Origin: Verrucomicrobiota bacterium
GTDB lineage: Bacteria; Verrucomicrobiota; Verrucomicrobiia; Limisphaerales; CAIQOK01
Reading direction: 5' to 3'
DNA: 9,832 bases
Assembly (NCBI GenBank): GCA_025363535.1
Contig: JANYDP010000524.1
Span: 1-9,832 of the forward strand
The position numbers and the translations under genes are program-made. The notes beneath the pieces are model-generated. The model saw nothing but the letters and a program-made list of their open reading frames with translations. It searched no databases and had not been told where the DNA came from. This document shows, piece after piece, positions 1 through 6,144 of this stretch (the first letter of the stretch is position 1; every line of letters begins with the position of its first letter).

Positions 1-3000
1 TTTCAATTCGCGCGGCGAGCCGGCGGACTTGAGCGGCTACCAACTCGGCGGTAGCATCAGCTACACATTCCCGAACGGCAGCACGCTTCCCGGCGGCGGT
101 TTCCTGGTGGTCGCGCGTTCGCCGTCGGATTTGCAAAATGCCTACGGTCTTACTGGCGTGCTGGGACCTTACGCAAACACACTGCCGAACAGTTCGGGAA
201 CGGTGACGTTGCTCAATCAGTCCGGCGCGGTTTTTCTGCAGGTGGATTATTCCGATCAGCCGCCCTGGCCGGTGGCGGCGGACGGTGCGGGTCATTCGCT
301 GGTGCTGGCTCATTCTTCTTATGGCGAGAACAATCCGCTGGCCTGGGCCGCAAGTGACTCCATCGGCGGTTCGCCGGGACGGCTCGATCCGTTCACGCCC
401 GATCCGGTTCGCAGCGTGGTGATCAACGAGTTTCTCGCGCACACCGATCCGCCGGACTATGACTACATTGAACTTTACAATCACAGCGCGCAGCCGGTGG
501 ACATTTCCGGTTGCGTCATCACTGATGATGCGGCGACAAACAAATTTGTCATTCCACCGGGCACGATTTTGCCGGCGCGCGGATTTGCGGCTTACTCGGA
601 CACGAATCTAACTTTCAACTTGAACGCCGCCGGTGAAACCATCCTTTTCAAAAATGCCAACGGCACGCGGGTGATTGACGCCGTGCTGTTCAACGGTCAG
701 GAAAATGGTGTGGCTACCGGACGTTTTCCCGACGGTGGCGACCAGTTCTATCGGCTCGCTGCGAAAACTCCCGGTGCCACGAACGCGCCGATTCGCACGA
801 GCGACATCGTCATCAATGAACTGATGTATCATCCGATTTCCGGGGACGACAACGATCAATACGTCGAGCTGTATAATCGCGGCACGAACTCCGTGAACCT
901 CGGCGGCTGGACATTGAGCGATGCCGTCAGCTTTCGGTTTCCGACCAACGCCGTGCTAAAGCCCGATGGCTATCTCGTCGTGGCCAAGTTGGCCGCGCAC
1001 TTGATGACGAATTACGCGAACCTCAATGCGACGAATTGTTTCGGCGATTTTAGCGGCAAGCTTTCGCATGGTGGCGAGCGTCTGGTGCTGACCAAACCGG
1101 TGCCGCACACGATGACCGTTAATGGTTTAACCGTGACCAATCCCTTGGACATTGCGGTGGATGAAGTGACCTACGGCAAAGGCGGTCGCTGGCCGCAATG
1201 GTCGGCCGGAGGCGGCAGCAGTCTGGAACTGGTTGATCCGCGCGGCAACCAACGCCTCGCTTCAAACTGGGCCGACAGCGATGAAACGCACAAGGCTCCG
1301 TGGACGCAAATTTCTGCGACCGGCACGATTGACAATGGCGATGTGACTGCCGATCAATTGCAGGTTCTTTTGCAAGGTGCGGGCGAGTGTCTTGTGGACA
1401 ACGTGCAGGTGCTCACCGGCGGAACCAATCTCATCGCGAACTCCACATTTGAAACCGATGCGAGCGGCTGGACTGCTGAGGGCACGGAATCACAATCAAG
1501 CTTGGAAACCACCGAGGGTTTTAGCAGCAGTAAGTCCTATCACATCCGGGCGGTAGAACGTGGCGACAATCAAGTCAACCGCGTGCGGACACCGCTGACC
1601 ACAGCGCTGGCTTCCGGCACCACCAATGTCACGTTGAAAGCGAACGTGCGCTGGCTCAAGGGACAGCCGCAGTTAATGCTGCGACTGCGCGGCAACTGGC
1701 TCGAGTGTGCCGGCGTGCTGGCACTACCGGTCAGTCCCGGCACGCCCGGTGCGCGCAACAGTCGGTTCATCACGAACGCGCCGCCCGCGATTACTGCGGT
1801 GCAACATTCGCCTGCCCTGCCTGCCGACAGCGAGTCCATCGTCGTCACCGCGCGCGTGCAGGATCCGGACCGCGTTGCTTCGGTGGTTTTGAATTATCGC
1901 CTCGACCCCAGTGCGAGTTACGCGACGCTGGCGATGACCGACAATGGCACGGGCGGTGACGCCGTGGCGGGAGACGGTATTTTCAGCGCGACGATTCCCG
2001 GACAAGTGGCGGGAACGATGATCGCCTTTTATGTGCAGGCCACGGATGGTTTTTTGCCAGCCGCTACGGCCACTTTCCCGAACGATGCACCGAAGCGTGA
2101 ATGTCTCGTGCGCGTGGGCGAAATTCAACCCACGGGAAATTTTCCCGTCTATCGCATCTGGATGACGCAGGCGACGCAAAACACCTGGACCAGCCGCAAC
2201 AAGTTGGACAACACGCCGCTTGACGTGACGTTCGTTCTCGGCAATTCCCGCGTGATCTACAATACCTCGGCGCTGTATGCGGGCAGTCCCTACATTGCGC
2301 CGGGATATACCGGGCCTGCCAGCGGCCGCTGCGGCTATGCCATCACCACGCCTGACGATGATTTGTTTCTGGGCGAGACCGATCTGGTTCTCGACTGGCC
2401 CGGCGGTCACGGCGGCGAGACGAGCGCGTTGCAGGAGGAGATGGGCTACTGGATCGCGGACAAACTAAATCTTCCGTTCAGCCATCGCTATATCATCCGC
2501 CTGCACGTGAACGGTGTGACCGACGACGCGCGGCAGGGCGTGTTTGAAGCCGTGATGCAACCAAGCGGAGGTTATATTGATGAATGGTCGCCCGCTGACA
2601 CCGGCGGCCAGTTCTATAAAATTGACCGGGCGTTTGAGTTCAATGATGCGGGCAGTCTGGTCGCTGATCCGCAACCACGCCTGCAAAATTACACCACCAC
2701 TGGCGGCCTCAAGAAATTTGAAAAATACCGGTGGAATTTCCAGCCGCGTTCCGGCACGGATCTCAACGACTACACAAATATTTTTGCGCTCGTGGATGCC
2801 GTGAACGCCACCGCGCCGGAGCCTTACACGTCTTCAACTTTCGGTCTGGTGGATGTGGAAGAGTGGATGCGGATTTTCGCGACGGAACACATCATTGCCA
2901 ACTTCGATGCTTACGGCCATGAGCTCGGCAAGAACATGTATGGCTACAAGCCGGCGCAGGGTAAATGGCAGCTTTATATGTTCGATCTCGACTGGCTGAT

Positions 3001-6000
3001 GTTGGCGGCGGCGCAAACGGGACGCACTGCCAGTTCGGCAAATTTATTCCTCGCCGACGATCCGACCATCACGACGATGTATGCGTATCCGCCCTTCCTT
3101 CGGGCCTATTGGCGGACGGTTCAAGACGCCGTCAACGGGCCGTTGATCGCGGCGACTTGCAATCCGGTCATGGATGCAAAATATCAATCGCTCCTCGCCA
3201 ACGGCATCGCCTGGTGTGACGGTCAGGCGCTGGGCAATCCGTCTCCCGTCAAACAATGGTTCGCGGATCGCCGGACTTTTTTGGTCAACCAACTGGCTGG
3301 CGTCGCGGCCAATTTTTCAATCGGGAGCGCCGCGAATTTTACGGCGACGAATAATTTGATCACGCTGACTGGCAGCGCTCCGATTTCAGTGACCACCATC
3401 ACCGTGAATGGCCAAGCTTGGCAGGTCACTTGGACGAGCGTCACGAACTGGTCGTTGAAACTGGCGGCGGGCACAGGCACCAACCAGTTCAATGTGGCCG
3501 GTTATGATTCGCGCAGCAATCTGGTGGGGAACGCGAGCAATGTGGTCACGGTGGTTTATACGAACGCATCGCCATCGGCGGTCGGCGCGCTGGTCTTCAA
3601 TGAATTGATGTATGCCCCCGTCTTGACGGATGCCGAGTATGTCGAGCTGTTCAACACGTCCAGCAACGCGGCGTTTGATCTTTCTGGCTGGAGCGTCAAT
3701 GGTCTTGGCTACACTTTTCCCGGCGGCAGCGTGCTGGCTCCGCGCAGCTATTTCACCTTAGCAAAAAATCGCACGGCCTTCGACACCGCCTATGGTTCAA
3801 GCATCCAGGTCTTTGACGAATACTCCGGCAATTTGCAATCCGACGGCGAAACTATTTCGCTGTTGAAACCCGGCGCGTTGCCCGGTCAGGAAATCGTGGT
3901 GGATCGCGTGCGCTATGAAAATATTCCGCCGTGGGCATCCGCCACCAATGGCGCTTCATTGCAGCTTGTGGACGCGCAGCAGGACAACAGCCGCGTGGCC
4001 AATTGGAGCGTCGGCAGCGGAGTGGTTGCGACGCAAAATCTGTCGCTGCTCGTCTATACTAATGCTTGGAAATTCATGCAGGTTTCCAATCTCGATGGTG
4101 TGAACTGGACCGCCCCGGCCTACAATGATGGTGCTTGGCCGTCCGGCCCTGGCTTGCTCGCATTTGAAGACAACGCGGCGATTGTGCCGCTGATCAAAAC
4201 CACGCTCAATGACCCGCGCATTGCAACCAACGGCATGACTTCGGGCCACGCCTACTACTTCCGAACCAAGCTCGTGCTCACCACCAACCTGGCCGGTTTC
4301 ACCATCGCCGCCAGCGCCTATCTGGATGACGGCGCGGTGTTTTACGTCAATGGTGTCGAGGCGGCGCGTGTGCGGATCGCTGCTGGCGTGGTGACGAACC
4401 TGACCTTCACCACCGCCCAACCTCCCGGCGGCGACGCCACCAGTCCAGACCTGTTCACACTCGACGCTTCCTTGTTTGCGGCGGGCACGAATGTCATCGC
4501 CGTGGAGATGCATCAAAATGTGTCGGGCAGTTCGGACATCACCTTTGGTTTGAAACTTGACGCAACGTTCGCCGGCAATTCCATTGCGGTCATCACGCCC
4601 GGCACGACAAATTCCGTGGCGACAACGCTGCCGGCTTTTCCACCGCTTTGGCTCAATGAAGCGCAGGCCGTCAATGTGACCGGTCCGACGAACAATGCCG
4701 GCGCGCGCACTCCGTGGGTGGAGCTTTACAACGCGGGCACCAACGCACAGAGCCTGGCCGGATTTTATCTTTCTGACAATTACACCAATCCGGTCAAGTG
4801 GGCGTTCCCGACCAACATCGCAATTCCCTCGAACGGATTCCTAGTGGTCTGGTGCGATGGTCAGACGAATCAAACCACCACCAACTCCCCGCACACCAGC
4901 TTCACCCTCGCGTCCGGCGCGGGCCGCGTGGCGCTCGCACGGTTGATCAACACGAACGTCCCGCAAATTTTGGATTATCTCAATTACACCAATCTGCCGA
5001 ACAACTGGAGTTACGGCGACGTGCCGGACGGCCAGCCGTTTTATCGGAGCCAGATGTTTTTCGTCACGCCCGGGGTCACGAATAAAAACGCCCTGCCGCC
5101 CATCTCGGTGTTCGTGAACGAATGGCTGGCCGACAACGCTTCAACCATTGCGAATCCATTCGGCGGCAAGTTTGACGACTGGTTTGAACTTTACAATCCG
5201 GGCACGAACACCGTGGATCTCGGTGGCTATTATCTTACCGGGACGTTGACCAACAAAACAAAATTCCTGATTCCCAGCAACGGCCAATACCTGATTCCAC
5301 CGCATGGATTTTTCTTGGTCTGGGCGGACAACAACAACGCGCAAAACAGCACCAACCGCCCGGAATTGCACGTCAATTTCAAACTCAGCAAGGCCGGGGA
5401 CGCGGTCGGTTTGTTCAGCCCGGACGGCACGGCGATTGATGCGCTGTCGTTCGGCGCGCAAACGACTGATGTGAGCGAAGGGCGTTATCCCGACGGCACC
5501 GCGACGATCCGCACCATGCCGACGCCGACGCCGGGCGCGGCAAACGTGGTTCCCAACACGACACCCACGCTTGCGTCCATCGGCGACAGAAATTTAATCC
5601 TGGGTCAGACGTTCGCTTTCAGTGCGAGTGCCAGCGACACCGATCTGCCGCCGCAAAATCTTACCTTCACCTTGGGTGCCGGCGCTCCCGTCGGCGCGGG
5701 AATCAATTCAGTCAGCGGCCAGTTCAATTGGACGCCGAACACCGCGCCGCGCACAAATGTTGTAAGCGTTGTCGTGACGGACAACGGGATTCCAAATTTG
5801 AGCGCGACGCAGACGTTCACCGTCACGGTTTATTTGCCGCCGACCTTGAGCGGCTACCGCGTGGGCGGAAATCAATTCGCCCTTGCCTGGGCGGGACTTC
5901 TGGGCGAGACGTATCAGGTGGAATTCAAAGACAATCTTAACGCCGCCATCTGGACACCTCTCGGTGCGCCGCTTTCCGGGACGGGCGCAACTCTTGTTAT

Positions 6001-6058
6001 CACCGATGAACTCGACAACGCTTCGCAGCGTTTCTTTCGCGTGAGGGTCTTGCCGTAA
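1..6058 (+). CDS. Giant secreted lamin-tail / CotH-kinase multidomain protein (5' end missing)
   Basis: The reading frame is open from the first complete codon (nt 2) to TAA at 6056-6058, giving 2018 visible residues. The true start lies upstream: the TTG at 29 falls inside a lamin-tail domain, so it is not the start. Residues counted from nt 2. Module order: LTD1 (1-133, truncated), LTD2 (138-261), LTD3 (268-427), carbohydrate-binding-like module (427-593), Ig-like (594-687), CotH-like kinase (717-1097), Ig-like (1104-1188), LTD4 (1196-1339), jelly-roll-like module (1353-1523), LTD5 (1547-1695), LTD6 (1702-1848), cadherin/Ig-like (1849-1945) and a C-terminal module (1947-2018). LTDs show the repeated NE(L/F/W)...(V/I/F)ELYN...G..L pattern. 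This architecture is known from verrucomicrobial exported proteins. Adhesion or surface binding plus protein phosphorylation is an inference; the substrate is unknown. Only nine cysteines are visible. A signal peptide would lie outside the window. Confidence 0.93.
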   Translation, partial: FNSRGEPADLSGYQLGGSISYTFPNGSTLPGGGFLVVARSPSDLQNAYGLTGVLGPYANTLPNSSGTVTLLNQSGAVFLQVDYSDQPPWPVAADGAGHSLVLAHSSYGENNPLAWAASDSIGGSPGRLDPFTPDPVRSVVINEFLAHTDPPDYDYIELYNHSAQPVDISGCVITDDAATNKFVIPPGTILPARGFAAYSDTNLTFNLNAAGETILFKNANGTRVIDAVLFNGQENGVATGRFPDGGDQFYRLAAKTPGATNAPIRTSDIVINELMYHPISGDDNDQYVELYNRGTNSVNLGGWTLSDAVSFRFPTNAVLKPDGYLVVAKLAAHLMTNYANLNATNCFGDFSGKLSHGGERLVLTKPVPHTMTVNGLTVTNPLDIAVDEVTYGKGGRWPQWSAGGGSSLELVDPRGNQRLASNWADSDETHKAPWTQISATGTIDNGDVTADQLQVLLQGAGECLVDNVQVLTGGTNLIANSTFETDASGWTAEGTESQSSLETTEGFSSSKSYHIRAVERGDNQVNRVRTPLTTALASGTTNVTLKANVRWLKGQPQLMLRLRGNWLECAGVLALPVSPGTPGARNSRFITNAPPAITAVQHSPALPADSESIVVTARVQDPDRVASVVLNYRLDPSASYATLAMTDNGTGGDAVAGDGIFSATIPGQVAGTMIAFYVQATDGFLPAATATFPNDAPKRECLVRVGEIQPTGNFPVYRIWMTQATQNTWTSRNKLDNTPLDVTFVLGNSRVIYNTSALYAGSPYIAPGYTGPASGRCGYAITTPDDDLFLGETDLVLDWPGGHGGETSALQEEMGYWIADKLNLPFSHRYIIRLHVNGVTDDARQGVFEAVMQPSGGYIDEWSPADTGGQFYKIDRAFEFNDAGSLVADPQPRLQNYTTTGGLKKFEKYRWNFQPRSGTDLNDYTNIFALVDAVNATAPEPYTSSTFGLVDVEEWMRIFATEHIIANFDAYGHELGKNMYGYKPAQGKWQLYMFDLDWLMLAAAQTGRTASSANLFLADDPTITTMYAYPPFLRAYWRTVQDAVNGPLIAATCNPVMDAKYQSLLANGIAWCDGQALGNPSPVKQWFADRRTFLVNQLAGVAANFSIGSAANFTATNNLITLTGSAPISVTTITVNGQAWQVTWTSVTNWSLKLAAGTGTNQFNVAGYDSRSNLVGNASNVVTVVYTNASPSAVGALVFNELMYAPVLTDAEYVELFNTSSNAAFDLSGWSVNGLGYTFPGGSVLAPRSYFTLAKNRTAFDTAYGSSIQVFDEYSGNLQSDGETISLLKPGALPGQEIVVDRVRYENIPPWASATNGASLQLVDAQQDNSRVANWSVGSGVVATQNLSLLVYTNAWKFMQVSNLDGVNWTAPAYNDGAWPSGPGLLAFEDNAAIVPLIKTTLNDPRIATNGMTSGHAYYFRTKLVLTTNLAGFTIAASAYLDDGAVFYVNGVEAARVRIAAGVVTNLTFTTAQPPGGDATSPDLFTLDASLFAAGTNVIAVEMHQNVSGSSDITFGLKLDATFAGNSIAVITPGTTNSVATTLPAFPPLWLNEAQAVNVTGPTNNAGARTPWVELYNAGTNAQSLAGFYLSDNYTNPVKWAFPTNIAIPSNGFLVVWCDGQTNQTTTNSPHTSFTLASGAGRVALARLINTNVPQILDYLNYTNLPNNWSYGDVPDGQPFYRSQMFFVTPGVTNKNALPPISVFVNEWLADNASTIANPFGGKFDDWFELYNPGTNTVDLGGYYLTGTLTNKTKFLIPSNGQYLIPPHGFFLVWADNNNAQNSTNRPELHVNFKLSKAGDAVGLFSPDGTAIDALSFGAQTTDVSEGRYPDGTATIRTMPTPTPGAANVVPNTTPTLASIGDRNLILGQTFAFSASASDTDLPPQNLTFTLGAGAPVGAGINSVSGQFNWTPNTAPRTNVVSVVVTDNGIPNLSATQTFTVTVYLPPTLSGYRVGGNQFALAWAGLLGETYQVEFKDNLNAAIWTPLGAPLSGTGATLVITDELDNASQRFFRVRVLP
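2..1282 (+). other. Three N-terminal lamin-tail domains (LTD1-3) of gene 1
   Basis: LTD is an Ig-fold domain shared by nuclear lamins and many bacterial exported proteins, where it often accompanies surface enzymes. LTD1 (2-400) enters mid-domain with PADLSGYQLGG and SISYTFP followed by a GGGFLVVAR strand. LTD2 (413-786) has VVINEFLAH, YIELYNHSAQPVDISG and ends GRFPDGG...TPGATN. LTD3 (803-1282) has IVINELMYHP, YVELYNRGTNSVNLGGW and ends LELVDPRGNQRLASNW. Conserved spacing between the INE strand, the ELYN strand and the G-[YF]-hydrophobic strand makes the family call firm. Domain edges are approximate. Confidence 0.88.
1280..2060 (+). other. Carbohydrate-binding-like module plus Ig-like module, upstream of CotH
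   Basis: From about 1280 to 1780 the protein reads as a jelly-roll-like module: GECLVDNVQVL, then NLIANSTFETDASGW, a GD.Q.NRVRTPL stretch, and a closing GTPGARNS. The NL..N..FE....GW pattern is typical of CBM4/9-like and related beta-sandwich folds, so sugar binding is plausible but unproven. From 1781 to 2060 follows an Ig-like module with TAVQHSPALPADSE, VVLNYRLD and GDGIFSATIPGQ, which resembles spacer modules placed before CotH domains in related exported proteins. Confidence 0.62.
2150..3292 (+). other. CotH-like kinase domain (divergent) within gene 1
   Basis: CotH proteins are atypical kinases that phosphorylate secreted or coat proteins. The domain runs from YRIWMTQ at 2150 to the RRTFLVNQL helix near 3290. 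The C-terminal half keeps the family pattern: H-I-I-A-N-F-D at 2888-2908, then GKNMYGYKP and MFDLDW at 2978-2995. The Asp at 2906 is the candidate catalytic residue and the Asps at 2984 and 2990 are candidate metal ligands. The middle matches the family's LG...RE..YW...LGLP....R....VNG stretch, here with QEEMGYWIADKLNLPF. The N-terminal half departs from the textbook family: no lysine occurs between nt 2204 and 2461, where a lysine-bearing RG-S...K block is normally found. It may be a separate subfamily, or catalytically weak or inactive. Confidence 0.8.
3584..4018 (+). other. Lamin-tail domain 4 of gene 1, after the kinase
   Basis: LTD4 opens with LVFNELMYAP, continues YVELFNTSSNAAFDLSGW, then YTFPGGSVLAPRSYFTLAK, and ends LQLVDAQQDNSRVANW. 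It is separated from the CotH domain by an Ig-like stretch at 3311-3565 (ITLTGSAPISVTTITVNG ... NVVTVVYT). The ending resembles that of LTD3, which suggests that these two belong to one subtype, while LTD2, LTD5 and LTD6 end with a G..PDG motif. Confidence 0.86.
4058..4570 (+). other. Jelly-roll / galactose-binding-like module of gene 1
   Basis: The module starts at WKFMQVSNLDGVNW, passes YNDGAWPSGPGLLAFED, then HAYYFRTKLVL, and carries the hallmark strand YLDDGAVFYVNGVEAAR. It closes with GTNVIAVEMHQN...SDITFGLKLDA. The pattern (DDG.V.Y.NG.E..R, then N.IAVE.HQ) is a recurrent beta-sandwich module of bacterial exported glycan-active and adhesive proteins. Galactose-binding-like fold is an inference from pattern only; the ligand is unknown. 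Confidence 0.68.
4640..5545 (+). other. Lamin-tail domains 5 and 6 of gene 1
   Basis: LTD5 (4640-5086) has LWLNEAQAVN, WVELYNAGTNAQSLAGFYLSD, a GFLVVWCDGQ strand and ends YGDVPDGQPFYRS...TPGVTN. LTD6 (5105-5545) has VFVNEWLADN, WFELYNPGTNTVDLGGYYLT, GFFLVWADN and ends GRYPDGTATIRTMP...TPGAAN. The two share spacing and an ending so closely that they look like an internal duplication. Confidence 0.87.
5546..6055 (+). other. Cadherin/Ig-like module and C-terminal module of gene 1
   Basis: At 5546-5836 the sequence TPTLASIGDRNLILGQTFAF, then FTLGAGAP.GAGIN..SGQFNWTP and VVVTDNG, matches the putative-Ig (He_PIG/cadherin-like) pattern. The last ~70 residues (5840-6055) contain LAWAGLLGETYQVEFKDNL, WTPLGAPLSGTGATLVITD and QRFFRVRVLP at the stop. 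Modules with the pattern W....G..Y.V..K.NL....W..LG....QRF.R recur at the C-termini of verrucomicrobial exported proteins. A role in anchoring or sorting is possible but I know of no direct proof. It is not a PEP-CTERM or LPXTG signal. Confidence 0.7.
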
Positions 6059-6084
6059 TCATCCGATATAATTAACACTTCATC
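6059..6084 (+). promoter_or_regulatory. 26-base intergenic gap with candidate -10 hexamer (TATAAT)
   Basis: The gap between the two large genes is AT-rich compared with its surroundings and holds a perfect TATAAT at 6067-6072. Initiation about 7 bases downstream would give a leader of only five or so bases before the ATG at 6085. I see no convincing -35 hexamer 16-18 bases upstream and no purine-rich Shine-Dalgarno sequence before the ATG. It could be a weak extra promoter, or a chance match in an AT-rich gap with gene 2 read through from gene 1. No hairpin terminator is visible. Confidence 0.35.
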
Positions 6085-6144
6085 ATGCGACGATTTTTTA
6101 CGCTGACGCTGGCCCTGACTGCCGCCCTGGCGGCACCGGCTGCA
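6085..6144 (+). other. Sec signal peptide of gene 2
   Basis: The N-terminus begins M-R-R, followed by a hydrophobic run FFTLTLALTAALA and the small-residue stretch A-P-A-A. Signal peptidase I cleavage is most likely after Ala19 (A-P-A) or Ala20. There is no cysteine, so this is not a lipoprotein signal. The two arginines lack the rest of a Tat motif. Confidence 0.88.

Noticed and set aside
29..31. TTG as the start codon of gene 1
   Set aside because: The frame is open upstream to the window edge and the codons before it (PAD-L-SGY) are normal lamin-tail sequence, so translation must begin further upstream.
1724..2410. 228-codon open frame on the minus strand
   Set aside because: It is entirely antisense to the CotH region of gene 1, Arg/His-rich, and shows no family pattern or start context.
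3956..4516. 186-codon minus-strand open frame, and a similar one at 8194-8754
   Set aside because: Both are shadows of LTD4/jelly-roll and propeller coding sequence; no domain pattern is visible.
5846..5870. Short DNA match to positions 29-53 (TTGAGCGGCTAC followed by a similar GGCGG)
   Set aside because: The identical part is only 12 bases encoding L-S-G-Y, a common turn in these proteins, and the surrounding modules differ. It is likely chance or codon bias, not a direct repeat or attachment site.
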